Below, piece by piece: positions 33,144 to 41,768 of a DNA stretch of 64,000 bases. How positions within the stretch are numbered: the first letter of the stretch is position 1; every line of letters begins with the position of its first letter. The position numbers and the translations under genes are program-made. The stretch is from contig CAJTOH010000002.1 in the NCBI GenBank assembly GCA_910577685.1, positions 107,202-171,201 on the forward strand. Direction: 5' to 3'. Source of the stretch: an uncultured Dorea sp. (lineage in GTDB: Bacteria > Bacillota > Clostridia > Lachnospirales > Lachnospiraceae). The notes under the pieces were generated by a model that worked only from the letters and a program-made list of their open reading frames with translations, had not been told where the DNA came from and did no database searches.

Positions 33144-34514
33144 TTATAAACCTTCCTCAAACAAATCATCTCTCGTAATATTATTGAGCCATTTCATACT
33201 CCGATAGTGTTTCAGCACCCACGGCCACTTGGCAAATTCATCCGTACACAGCAGGAAATACACCCACAGCACAGGCAGTTTTAGAACAAACGCCGCAAAA
33301 AACCCAAGAGGCACAGCGTAACACCACATATCGACAGTATCGCAGACAAACCCAAACCGGCTGTCTCCGCCCGCGCGGAAAAGCCCCGCAATCAACGTAG
33401 TATTCACAGCCGCCCCAAGCACATGATAACTATTAATAAGCATCATATATTTAAGATAATGCATTGCCTGCTCCGTCAGGGTTGCATATCTTAACACAAC
33501 CGGCATAGCCCCCACAATAATCAGCCCGCCGATAACGCCAGTAATCACAGTCAGCTTCATCACCTTTTTCGCGCCGTCTTTCGCTTCCTCAAGCTTATTC
33601 ATACCGATAATATTTCCCAGCCAGATGCCGCCCGCGCTTGCGGTTCCAAAGCACAGCACCGTCCCGAAGCTGCGCACCACGGATACAAAGGAATTTGCCG
33701 CCACAGCGTCCGTCCCCATATGCCCCATGATAACAGAATACATAGAAAAAGCGACTCCCCAGGAAATATCGTTTCCCAGAGCCGGCAGAGACAGTCTTAA
33801 AAAGTCAGAAAACAACGCCCTATTCCCAACAAACATATATCGAAAATCCAGCTTAATATCCTTACTGAAAAACGATACCCCAAAACAGGCCATAAGCTCT
33901 ATCAGCCTGGATATGGAGGTGGCCAGCGCCACGCCCATGGCTCCAAGCTTCGGCGCACCAAACAGCCCGAAGATAAACACGCCGTTCAGAAGGATATTCA
34001 ACGAAAACGCAAGTACGTTCATGGCCGTACTGACTACCACTTTGCCGGTACTGCGAAGAATTGCAAGATACACTTCCGTAATCCCCCAGCACAAATAGCT
34101 GACGCTCATAAACCTTAGATAGGATGCGCCGATGGTAATCAATTCCCGGTCATTGGTAAAGAGCTGCATCATCGGTTGGGGTACAAACAAGGCAAGACAG
34201 GCAAAAAGGAAGGCAATTGACAGCGAGAACCGGAGGGCAATCCCTTCAATTACCTGAATAGCTTTCATATCTCCTTTTCCGAAATACTGGGCGCTCAGCA
34301 TCGTGGCGCCCGTACCTAATCCATAGAATACCATGAACAGAATATTTGCATACTGGGACGCCAGAGACACTGCCGAAATTGAGGACTGGCCAACATAATT
34401 AAGCATCACCACGTCTACCGAGCTGACCGCCGCGCTCAGAAGATTCTGTATGACAATAGGCGCAACTAATTTGAATATTTGCTTATAAAACGTTTGATTA
34501 TCGTTTCCTAACAT
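33144..34514 (-). CDS. MATE family multidrug efflux transporter
   Basis: 456 residues, 12 membrane helices in two homologous halves. The first half starts with IFKLVAPIVIQNLLSAAVSSVDVVMLNYVG, the usual MATE opening, and contains GTGATMLSAQYFGKGD. It should exchange Na+ or H+ for organic cations or other drugs. It overlaps the end of the fRMsr gene by seven bases and is third in the order glycosylase, fRMsr, MATE, a possible oxidative-stress operon. Confidence 0.9.
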   Translation of the reverse strand: MLGNDNQTFYKQIFKLVAPIVIQNLLSAAVSSVDVVMLNYVGQSSISAVSLASQYANILFMVFYGLGTGATMLSAQYFGKGDMKAIQVIEGIALRFSLSIAFLFACLALFVPQPMMQLFTNDRELITIGASYLRFMSVSYLCWGITEVYLAILRSTGKVVVSTAMNVLAFSLNILLNGVFIFGLFGAPKLGAMGVALATSISRLIELMACFGVSFFSKDIKLDFRYMFVGNRALFSDFLRLSLPALGNDISWGVAFSMYSVIMGHMGTDAVAANSFVSVVRSFGTVLCFGTASAGGIWLGNIIGMNKLEEAKDGAKKVMKLTVITGVIGGLIIVGAMPVVLRYATLTEQAMHYLKYMMLINSYHVLGAAVNTTLIAGLFRAGGDSRFGFVCDTVDMWCYAVPLGFFAAFVLKLPVLWVYFLLCTDEFAKWPWVLKHYRSMKWLNNITRDDLFEEGL

Positions 34515-34999
34515 TTCTCTAAAAAAGCCTCCAATATCTGTACAAATTCTGACAAGCCCAGCCGGTCTTCCTCATCAAACCTAGCAAGCCTGGGGCTGTC
34601 GATATCCAAGACGCAAATCACTTCTCCGCCTCTATGTACGGGAATAACTATCTCCGACCGGGACGCACTGTCGCAGGCTATATGCCCGGGAAACTCATGG
34701 ACATCCTCTACCAGCATGACCCCATCCGTCTCTGCCGCCTTACCGCAGACTCCTTGTCCCACCAAAATCTCCACACAGGCAGGCTTCCCCTGAAACGGCC
34801 CCAGGATTAACCGCCCTTTCTTCATAAGATAAAAGCCCACCCAGTTGATTTCCGTCAAGGCTTGATTTAAAAGAGCGGATACATTTGCCAGATTAGCCGT
34901 CAAATCTGTGACGCCGTCCGCCAGACCCTGGAGCTGGGTTTTTAAGATGCGGTACAGGCTCTTCTTGTCCGCAGGATATTTGAAAGACATTTCCTTCAT
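34508..34999 (-). CDS. free methionine-(R)-sulfoxide reductase (GAF domain)
   Basis: 163 residues, a single GAF domain. Three Cys at 75, 85 and 109 (KPACVEI, GVCGKA, HIACDSAS) have the same 10 and 24 residue spacing as in E. coli fRMsr, where they are catalytic. The enzyme reduces free methionine-R-sulfoxide using thioredoxin. Its ATG overlaps the stop of the DNA glycosylase gene (ATGA), consistent with co-expression against oxidative damage. Confidence 0.9.
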   Translation of the reverse strand: MKEMSFKYPADKKSLYRILKTQLQGLADGVTDLTANLANVSALLNQALTEINWVGFYLMKKGRLILGPFQGKPACVEILVGQGVCGKAAETDGVMLVEDVHEFPGHIACDSASRSEIVIPVHRGGEVICVLDIDSPRLARFDEEDRLGLSEFVQILEAFLEKC

Positions 35000-35832
35000 A
35001 TGGTAACTTCCTCCTCTAAAATTTTTTCTCCTCTAAGCTCCCAATAAAACACATACTGCTGCATTACCCCTTCATATCCTTTATAGCGTTTCTTCGGAAA
35101 GCCTCTCTTATAATACTTTCGAAGGGCCTGCAGGATATGGGTGTCCACCGGAAATGCCTCTAAGTGATGCAATCCAAAAAGGCAGATGCAATCCGCCACT
35201 TTTTCTCCCACGCCGTACAGTTTCAAAAGCTCTGCCTTTGCCTCCTTATACGCCATGCCCGCAATAGCCTCAAGCTCCGTCTCGCCTTTTGCAATGCTTC
35301 TTGCCGTCCGCACCACATATTTGCTTCTGTAGCCCAGATTGCACGCCTTTAACCCATCCTCCTCCAGAAACGCCAGCGCTTCCGGTTTGGGGAACGTATA
35401 GTAGATTTCCCCCCGGAAGTTTTCCCGCGCTTCTCCATACTGCTCACAGATATTTTGAATACACTTGCGGATTCTCACAATATTATTCTGCTGGGATATA
35501 AGAAATGACGCCGTCATCTCCCACAAATCCTGATGCAGAATCCGGATTCCTTCTCCGAAGCGGATTGCGTTGAGCAGATAGGCGTCCTTCGGATTCGCCC
35601 TTTGTATATAGGCGCTGTAGTCCCGCTCCAAATCAAAATATTGCTTCCAGTATTCCTCAAATTCTTCTTCTCCGCAGGAAAATATACTTTCTCTTCCTCT
35701 CTGCTCTATCTCCAAATACCGTCCCGCCGCTATGACGCTAAAGGTATTCTCATCCCTCTGCTGCATACGGAAGCATTGTCCCGAATCGCATATCTGCCTG
35801 ATATCGAAATTATCTACCGTTCTCCTGACCAT
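34996..35832 (-). CDS. 8-oxoguanine DNA glycosylase/AP lyase, OGG1-like
   Basis: 278 residues. The N-terminal OGG domain contains ICDSGQCFRMQ; the helix-hairpin-helix reads LYGVGEKVADCICLFG with catalytic K211, and the Asp is D230 in FPVDTHILQ. The K-to-D distance of 19 matches human OGG1. It removes 8-oxoguanine from DNA. First gene of the glycosylase-fRMsr-MATE cluster; start with GGGAGAGG upstream. Confidence 0.92.
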   Translation of the reverse strand: MVRRTVDNFDIRQICDSGQCFRMQQRDENTFSVIAAGRYLEIEQRGRESIFSCGEEEFEEYWKQYFDLERDYSAYIQRANPKDAYLLNAIRFGEGIRILHQDLWEMTASFLISQQNNIVRIRKCIQNICEQYGEARENFRGEIYYTFPKPEALAFLEEDGLKACNLGYRSKYVVRTARSIAKGETELEAIAGMAYKEAKAELLKLYGVGEKVADCICLFGLHHLEAFPVDTHILQALRKYYKRGFPKKRYKGYEGVMQQYVFYWELRGEKILEEEVTI

Positions 35833-35867
35833 TCATCCTCTCCCTGAATCCTTCCTCTCATCTATTC

Positions 35868-36584
35868 TCAGAACATGTTGTCCATCTCCGACTGGGTAAT
35901 CATTTGGTTCCTGACCATACTCCGAAGTACCTGCCGGGTCCTCTGGGACGCCAGCCCATCATTCATCCCCGGCGCATACACGGAGGGCGCGTTGGGTACT
36001 CCTGCCAGCACGGCGGACTCGTAGTCCGTAAGCTCTGAGGGTATCTTCCCAAAATATCCGACAGCGCCGGCATATATCCCCTCATAGCCGCTTCCAAAGG
36101 CGGCGGTATTCACATATAACTCAAAAATCTCCTCCTTGGTGTATTCTGACTCTATCTCCATCACGGCGAACACCTCCGCCGCCTTACGCACAATGCTTTT
36201 CTCCTGAGTAAAAAGCAGGTTCTTAGCAAGCTGCTGTGTAATGGTGCTTCCGCCCTCTTTGAAAGACATTGCCCTTATATCCGCCCATAGAGCCCGGCAG
36301 ACCGCAATGGGGTCGATTCCCATATGCTCCCTGAACCGGTGGTCTTCTATGGATATCACCGCATTTATGTAAAACTCCGTCATTTCCGAATATTTTGTGA
36401 AATGCTCTGCTTCCCGAATCTCTTCCACCCTGTCTTGAATTGTTGCCTGTGAAACTGCGTCCTGATACATCCGGTACCCTTTCACTCCATAGAAAATGCC
36501 GACGGCCAAAGCCGCGCACAGCATAAGAATCAGGAGCGCACAGATGGTTCTTCTCACAGGATGCCTTTTTTTCTTTGTTCTCAT
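35868..36584 (-). CDS. monofunctional peptidoglycan glycosyltransferase (GT51)
   Basis: 238 residues with an N-terminal membrane helix (about 13-35) and an external GT51 domain. The catalytic Glu lies in SIEDHRFREHMG (E80), followed by GGSTITQQLAKNLLF, KAAEVFAVMEIE and the APSVYAPG end motif. No transpeptidase domain follows, so it only polymerises lipid II. The start has AAGGAG ten bases upstream. It may be read with the glycosylase gene 36 bases downstream. Confidence 0.92.
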   Translation of the reverse strand: MRTKKKRHPVRRTICALLILMLCAALAVGIFYGVKGYRMYQDAVSQATIQDRVEEIREAEHFTKYSEMTEFYINAVISIEDHRFREHMGIDPIAVCRALWADIRAMSFKEGGSTITQQLAKNLLFTQEKSIVRKAAEVFAVMEIESEYTKEEIFELYVNTAAFGSGYEGIYAGAVGYFGKIPSELTDYESAVLAGVPNAPSVYAPGMNDGLASQRTRQVLRSMVRNQMITQSEMDNMF

Positions 36585-36781
36585 AGTTCCGTCAGCTCCT
36601 TCCTGCTCTTTACTTTAAACTTCGGCCATATGTGCTTCTTTCTCAAGCTATATCGCATATTTTTATAAAAATTTATTATATTCCTTTCCGTAGAAATATA
36701 CAACCTTGATACAAGAGAGATTTTTGTGCTTTGTAAAAAAATACCGCCTACCCTTTACAAGATAAGCGGTTTCTATTCTCT

Positions 36782-38185
36782 TTAATATCCTGATTCCAAT
36801 ACGTAATGAGCGTTTGTCAGCCCATTGAACAGCTCTGAGTCCATCCCGGTGAATGTTCCGGAGCTTGATAAGGTTACTTCCCGAGGGTTGTCCCACTTTA
36901 GAGTTATTACGATACCGGTATATTCCTCTTTGACCTGTACCGTCTTATCGTCAAGCTTGCTCCCCCACAAGGTCAGCCCATTATATTCTTCCTCCGGGAA
37001 AAGATGCACTTCCATCCAATCTACGGACGCATAGTTTACCGTCAGGAAAGCCAGCGAATCCCCCAGTATCCGGTCGTTCACATAGACTCCCTCCGAGAGA
37101 ACAAAGTCGTTGGCCTGCTGGGCATTTACGCCGTTTATTTCATCCTCCACACGTTTGATTAACTCCACATTCTTTTTCTCAAAATCATTAAATACTGCGT
37201 CTGCCTGAAAGCCCTCCGAAGGCACCCTTCCTTCATACCACGGCATACTCTCAAAGTACGCCCTTAATCCTTCGTCCTGAAATATATATCCATGCCTTGC
37301 AAATATTTCATTCCGTCCCACGGCCATTTCTTCCACGGTAATACTGCGTACTTCATCCTCTGATAAATATTTTTTATCACTGTCCGGAAAAATATAGGCG
37401 GCATTATCGGATACCGGTTCCTCTTCCTTAAGCATATCTTCGGATATGTCTTCCGGCTCTTCAAAAAGCTCCTCCGTCTCTCCATCAAAGTCCTCCGGCC
37501 CTTCTTCTTCCACTATGTCATTGTTTTTCATATTGTCTATCCTCAGCTCAAGACCCAGATACAGGGTAAACGCCGCAATAAAAATAAGAAGCATATATGT
37601 AATCCATTCCCTTAACGCCCACTTCTTTTCAGAAATTCTTTTTGCATCATTTTTCGCGATTTCTTCTTCCGGATAATTCAGCTCTCTTAGAAAGTCTGAC
37701 GCGTCTGCTTTCTGGCGAATGGGAATATTAACTTCTTGTCCCGTACTTAGTTTAAGCCTGAGATGTCTTGACAGTGCAATCTTAATACTGAATAATACTG
37801 CAAAAATGCCCAGTCCATAGGATAGGAGCGTAAGCAATCCGAACCCTGTTAAACGGATGATGTCCGCCGCTTTCCAGATAGGCAGAATCGGGAAATCTAT
37901 GCCTGTTATCTCTTCTTTTCTGAAACGGCTGTCTGTGGTTTTCTTTCCCTGGGTAATTACCTGTACCTCTTCCCCCTCCACTTTTATTGTACTGGGGATT
38001 TTCCAGAAGGAAAATCTTCCTGTCCGCCTCATTCCAAGTAAGTTATACTCTTTACTTTCCTGATATTTATCTTCCTGATATTTCGTCTCCGGCTCTATTT
38101 CTTTCTCTTTTTTTATCCGGCTGCCGCAATTAGGGCATACTATCCAATCTTTTTCGATTTCGCTTCCGCAGTCCTTACAAAACAT
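36782..38185 (-). CDS. zinc-ribbon membrane protein with YARHG domain
   Basis: 467 residues from ATG 38185, which has GGAGGAGAG upstream; an ATG 39 bases earlier overlaps the previous gene. It opens with a zinc ribbon (CKDCGSE, CPNCGSR). Two hydrophobic segments near 120-145 and one near 205-225 put the C-terminal half outside. There an acidic linker leads to a YARHG domain, MAVGRNEIFARHGYIFQDEG with WYEG after it, and a final beta-rich domain. YARHG domains are thought to act in the envelope. It is the second gene of an operon with an operator-promoter at 38698-38728, in the same regulon as the WYL-1 operon. Confidence 0.78.
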   Translation of the reverse strand: MFCKDCGSEIEKDWIVCPNCGSRIKKEKEIEPETKYQEDKYQESKEYNLLGMRRTGRFSFWKIPSTIKVEGEEVQVITQGKKTTDSRFRKEEITGIDFPILPIWKAADIIRLTGFGLLTLLSYGLGIFAVLFSIKIALSRHLRLKLSTGQEVNIPIRQKADASDFLRELNYPEEEIAKNDAKRISEKKWALREWITYMLLIFIAAFTLYLGLELRIDNMKNNDIVEEEGPEDFDGETEELFEEPEDISEDMLKEEEPVSDNAAYIFPDSDKKYLSEDEVRSITVEEMAVGRNEIFARHGYIFQDEGLRAYFESMPWYEGRVPSEGFQADAVFNDFEKKNVELIKRVEDEINGVNAQQANDFVLSEGVYVNDRILGDSLAFLTVNYASVDWMEVHLFPEEEYNGLTLWGSKLDDKTVQVKEEYTGIVITLKWDNPREVTLSSSGTFTGMDSELFNGLTNAHYVLESGY

Positions 38186-38213
38186 TCTTCTCTCCTCCAA
38201 AGCCTTTTGATTT

Positions 38214-38612
38214 TTATTTTTCACTTCCGCAATAGGGGCATCTCATCCACTGTTCCTTTAGCTCTTTGCCGCAATTTTTACATAGAATTTTCTCCGGCTT
38301 ATCCTTTTCTTGTGTTTCCGTCTTCTGCCCGCTCACATACTCGGCCACAATTCTTAATTCTTTCTGGCGTCTGAGACGGCTTAGATTAATCGGTCCATAG
38401 GCAAGCCACGCTATAAATTCCAAGACTGCAAGCTCTATAAACAATACGGCAATAGCGCCCACCGAGAAATTCCCGTAACTAAGAAATTCTAATGCCGCCT
38501 TTATGCCCAAAAGCTGAAAAGGCAGCGCGATTATGAATCTAATCGGATGTTCTTTAAACATCTGCATATACCCTATGTCCCTGGCCTCGCTAAAATCTAT
38601 CTTGTCTTTCAT
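38214..38612 (-). CDS. small membrane protein with C-terminal zinc ribbon
   Basis: 132 residues, two hydrophobic segments (about 25-42 and 50-72) and a C-terminal zinc ribbon (CKNCGKE, CPYCGSE). The ATG at 38612 follows CAGGAG. It is the first gene of the two-gene unit behind the GACA-N5-TGTC promoter and its stop overlaps the possible early start of the next gene. Function unknown; shared zinc-ribbon architecture with its neighbour and with the protein at 22291 suggests a common process. Confidence 0.7.
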   Translation of the reverse strand: MKDKIDFSEARDIGYMQMFKEHPIRFIIALPFQLLGIKAALEFLSYGNFSVGAIAVLFIELAVLEFIAWLAYGPINLSRLRRQKELRIVAEYVSGQKTETQEKDKPEKILCKNCGKELKEQWMRCPYCGSEK

Positions 38613-38697
38613 ACATTTTTCTCCTGCTGTTTTATCTATTTTTGGCGGTATATACTCTTCATATTTTATTGATATCCAAAACGTTTTGATTGCCTAT

Positions 38698-38728
38698 ATC
38701 ATAGCAAATCGTGACGACAGTATATGTC
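38698..38728 (-). promoter_or_regulatory. promoter with GACA-N5-TGTC operator (zinc-ribbon operon)
   Basis: On the minus strand GACATATACTGTC (38728-38716), 12 bases, TATGAT (38703-38698). It lies about 80 bases upstream of the first zinc-ribbon gene. Confidence 0.7.
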
Positions 38729-38803
38729 ATTACTTTATTTTTCTTTATTTTTCTTTTGGGATTTTTTTGACTTTTAAGAAGATAATTAGATTTTTTATAA
38801 CTA

Positions 38804-38890
38804 AGAAGAGACTGTCTGTTCCCCGGCGGTTACCGGACGCATCTGTAATGCTCCCGGCAACAAATACGGTAACTTGGGGCAGCCTCTTCT
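38804..38890. repeat. 87-bp palindromic element downstream of WYL-2
   Basis: AGAAGAGACTG on the left pairs with CAGCCTCTTCT on the right; inside, GTTACCG pairs with CGGTAAC and ATGCTCC lies opposite GGACGCAT. It is an imperfect palindrome over its whole length and could terminate WYL-2, but no T run follows. The rest of 38613-38974 holds only the operator-promoter. Confidence 0.55.
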
Positions 38891-38974
38891 CAGCTGCTTT
38901 TTCAGAACTCCACAAACGATATATTATAAAGATTAATCTACTTTTCCAAATTTCTTCCTCTCCTTCCTTACCTC

Positions 38975-39928
38975 TTATTCTAAAATCTCTACTGCCTCTC
39001 CCTGGCTTCTCAGCCACATGTCGATTCCTTTACCAAAAACTTCTGCCTTTATAACATATCTGCCCTCCTTCTCCCCTTCTATTATGGCCGTAGGCAATCT
39101 GTCAAGAACCGCGTCTATATCCGCCCCCATGTACCGGAACCGGATTTTTTGAAGCTTCCCACCATACATAAACTGTATCCTTTTCCGAAACTCTCCCTCT
39201 TCAAATCTTTCTGCATACGGAATGGAAAAATGTTCCTCCAGCGTCCTGACCTCGCTCAATCTGTCCACTCGATATATGGTCGGGAAAGTATCCTTCGGAT
39301 TCTGAAATTCCTTTTCTCTGTCTATATCTTCTATGTAAGCCGTCAGGTAGAAATAAAATTCGGAGAACATCACTCCTACCGGCTTTACTTTGCGGTAAAC
39401 CTCCTTGGAATCCTTAAGCCTCTTATAGCGGATTTCGATATACCTCTGCTCTTTTACCGCACATTCCAGACGTCCGAGGAGTTTTAACAATTTCTTCCTG
39501 TGGCGAAGTTCTTCGTAGTGATGCATTTCATTTCCAATATACTCTTTTAACCGCTTTTTCTTTTCCTCATCATTACAGCTGTCTATCAGCTTATTAATGA
39601 TAGGAAACAGCTCTTCTTTTATGAGCGCCCGGCTTTCCAATAATATCTTGCAGGCTGCCAGTGTTTCATCGGAGTCCAGATGTTTTCTTATCTTTGTTTC
39701 CAGCCGATATCCTCCCATAGTCCTGTCGAAAATGACGTCCGAAACTTCCCCTGTGTCATGGCTCTGGGTCTGCAGAAAACACTGAATGTCGGATATGTCT
39801 CTTTGAATCGTGCGCTGTGCGACGCCGTACCTGCCGCTTTCTTCTTCTTTATATATAATCTGTCCTTCTCGTAATCTGGAATAAATTGACAACACTCTTT
39901 CTGATTTGTCATCTGCCGCTTTCTTCAT
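38975..39928 (-). CDS. WYL-domain transcriptional regulator (WYL-2)
   Basis: 317 residues with the full architecture: winged helix with AQRTIQRDISDIQCFLQTQ (about 33-51), WYL domain (IEIRYKR, VKPVGVMFSEFYFYLTAYI), and the C-terminal part FEEGEFRKRIQFMYGG. The DNA-recognition segment differs from WYL-1 at only a few positions, and both genes have the same palindrome at their promoters. It lies upstream of the zinc-ribbon operon on the same strand. Likely regulator of the whole GACA-N5-TGTC group, by analogy with other WYL proteins; the ligand is unknown. Confidence 0.88.
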   Translation of the reverse strand: MKKAADDKSERVLSIYSRLREGQIIYKEEESGRYGVAQRTIQRDISDIQCFLQTQSHDTGEVSDVIFDRTMGGYRLETKIRKHLDSDETLAACKILLESRALIKEELFPIINKLIDSCNDEEKKKRLKEYIGNEMHHYEELRHRKKLLKLLGRLECAVKEQRYIEIRYKRLKDSKEVYRKVKPVGVMFSEFYFYLTAYIEDIDREKEFQNPKDTFPTIYRVDRLSEVRTLEEHFSIPYAERFEEGEFRKRIQFMYGGKLQKIRFRYMGADIDAVLDRLPTAIIEGEKEGRYVIKAEVFGKGIDMWLRSQGEAVEILE

Positions 39929-39965
39929 TTTAATCCGTTACCCCCCTAAAATCTTCTTTATCCTA

Positions 39966-39996
39966 ATTATAAAGAATACAATGGACATTATATGTC
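39966..39996 (-). promoter_or_regulatory. promoter with GACA-N5-TGTC operator (WYL-2)
   Basis: On the minus strand GACATATAATGTC (39996-39984), 12 bases, TATAAT (39971-39966). The predicted leader is about 31 bases. Confidence 0.72.
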
Positions 39997-40026
39997 ATCC
40001 GTCTACATTTTTCGGAAAAATATATG

Positions 40027-40123
40027 GACATTATTTGTCTTTTCATTCCGCTAAGCCTCTTAATTGAACCAAAAACCGACATATTTAGTCTATCATTATA
40101 TATGTCCCGTTACAAGACATATA
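40027..40123. promoter_or_regulatory. upstream operator cluster at WYL-2
   Basis: GACATTATTTGTC (40027-40039) is a full match centred 43 bases upstream of the promoter copy. GACATATTTAGTC (40078-40090) has one mismatch. A further pair, TATATGTC (40099-40106) and GACATATA (40116-40123), has the half-sites in outward order. These may allow cooperative or looped binding. Confidence 0.5.
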
Positions 40124-40203
40124 ACTTGTTATTGTTAACCTTTTAATTCGGTCTCACCGAATATATTCGGCAGAAAGTAGATTTTCCTGCAGCGCACAAA
40201 ATA

Positions 40204-40242
40204 AAGAGGCGATGTGATTCAATACGAGTCACATCGCCTCTT
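40204..40242 (-). terminator. terminator of the psd-pssA operon
   Basis: AAGAGGCGATGTGA pairs perfectly with TCACATCGCCTCTT around an 11-base loop; TTTATTTT follows on the minus strand. Confidence 0.85.
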
Positions 40243-40268
40243 GAAATTTTTCTTCCTTCCGGTGCGGC

Positions 40269-41081
40269 CTAACAAGGACTGCCTGTTCCGATACATTCCC
40301 CCATGCGCACGGGTGTCTCCCTCCCCTCCCTGCTGTCCGCCCAAATCCTGTCGTTCACGGTGATAGTCCCCCTTTGAAAACACAAAATAACCGTGGAACC
40401 GCCAAATTCAAAATACCCTTTTTCCTGCCCTTTTCTGACCTCTGCCGGCCCGTGAAGGTTTACAATCCTGCCGACCAGCATTGCCCCTACCTCCATCATC
40501 AGAACCACGCCGAAATTTTCGGTTTTAAGAAGGGAATACTGCCTCGCATTTTCCGCATAAACCGGTACCCTCCCTATAGCGACAGGACGAACGGTGTGCA
40601 GAACACCCGGTATCCGCACATTCTTTGTCTTCCGCCCATCTGCAATGTAGCAGAAATGGTGGTAATTGTCCACGGTCAGACGAAAAACCAAAAGGATACC
40701 TCCCCGGTAACGCTCTGCCAGCCGCTTATTTTTTAACAGACTCTCCAGCGTATAGTCCACGTGCTTTACCTTAAAATGGCTGTTTTCCGCAATCGGATAA
40801 CAAGACAGCCTCCCGTCGCAGGGACTTACCAGCGCTTCCCTATCCGGCGCAATCCGGCGTTTCTTTGGAAGAATTTTCCTGCAGAAAAAATCATTAAATG
40901 AATTATATTTCCGATTTTCGTAATCGTCCATACAGATTTTGTATTTCCGCACAAAAGGTCCAACCATACACGCAGATAGTCTGGTATTTAACAGAAATCC
41001 TCCGATTTTGGAAAAAACAGGACTGGTAAGCGGCTTTAGCAGCAATCTGCCGGGAAGCGTCCGGTAAAGTATATTCAGCAT
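40269..41081 (-). CDS. psd: phosphatidylserine decarboxylase
   Basis: 270 residues from the ATG at 41081, which overlaps the end of pssA by seven bases; the longer upstream frame is a shadow of pssA. The clostridial type II form is recognisable from YNSFNDFFCRKI, SPCDGRLS, VDNYHHFCY and the self-cleavage site FGGSTV (Ser near 229), which makes the pyruvoyl cofactor. It converts phosphatidylserine to phosphatidylethanolamine at the membrane, following PssA in the same operon. Confidence 0.93.
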   Translation of the reverse strand: MLNILYRTLPGRLLLKPLTSPVFSKIGGFLLNTRLSACMVGPFVRKYKICMDDYENRKYNSFNDFFCRKILPKKRRIAPDREALVSPCDGRLSCYPIAENSHFKVKHVDYTLESLLKNKRLAERYRGGILLVFRLTVDNYHHFCYIADGRKTKNVRIPGVLHTVRPVAIGRVPVYAENARQYSLLKTENFGVVLMMEVGAMLVGRIVNLHGPAEVRKGQEKGYFEFGGSTVILCFQRGTITVNDRIWADSREGRETPVRMGECIGTGSPC

Positions 41082-41737
41082 CCCCACTTCCCCCTTGCCA
41101 GAATAAGAAACAGCGCCGCCGCCACAATCCCCGCAAAAAACGCCAAATCTTTTAATTTTAATTTGGGAAACGGCACATCTATGACAAACATAAGCCCCAT
41201 AGCCGCCAGTATAAGATGCAGAAGCAGGACAAAAATCCCTTCCGGAATCCATGTCCCAATCAGGCACATAACAGGCAGCACCACGGCCGCCGAAGTAATC
41301 GGGAGCCCTCTGTAACAATGTTTTTCTTCCGTTTCCCCTAAACGCCCCTGTGCCGTCACATTAAACTGCGCCAGCCGTATTACTCCACAGATACAGTACC
41401 ACGCAATCACAAACATTCCCGCCGCGCCGTTTACCCCCAGCGTAAAACATATAACCGAAGGAAAGACTCCAAAACACACAATATCGCAAAGGGAATCAAT
41501 CTGGATGCCAAACGCCTTCTCATCCTCCGTCCTGTCCGTCTTTTTCCTGGCAATCCGTCCGTCAAAGGCATCGCACAGGCCGGAAATCGCCAAACAGAAT
41601 ATGGCCTTTGTCTGCCTCCCGCGCAGCCCCTCCATAATCCCCACTATGGATATAAATAACCCAAAGTATGTCAGCCATACCGTATAATCATAAACCCCAA
41701 GCAGATTTACCTTTTTGTACCTATTCTTTCGTTCCAT
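41075..41737 (-). CDS. pssA: CDP-diacylglycerol-serine O-phosphatidyltransferase
   Basis: 220 residues with several membrane helices. The CDP-alcohol phosphotransferase signature is present: DAFDGRIARKK, then GIQIDSLCD, giving the metal-binding aspartates. It makes phosphatidylserine from CDP-diacylglycerol and serine. The psd gene overlaps its end, so the two form the phosphatidylethanolamine pathway. Confidence 0.93.
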   Translation of the reverse strand: MERKNRYKKVNLLGVYDYTVWLTYFGLFISIVGIMEGLRGRQTKAIFCLAISGLCDAFDGRIARKKTDRTEDEKAFGIQIDSLCDIVCFGVFPSVICFTLGVNGAAGMFVIAWYCICGVIRLAQFNVTAQGRLGETEEKHCYRGLPITSAAVVLPVMCLIGTWIPEGIFVLLLHLILAAMGLMFVIDVPFPKLKLKDLAFFAGIVAAALFLILARGKWGC

Positions 41738-41768
41738 ATGTTTCGTTTCCTTTCATCAAACCATGGGG

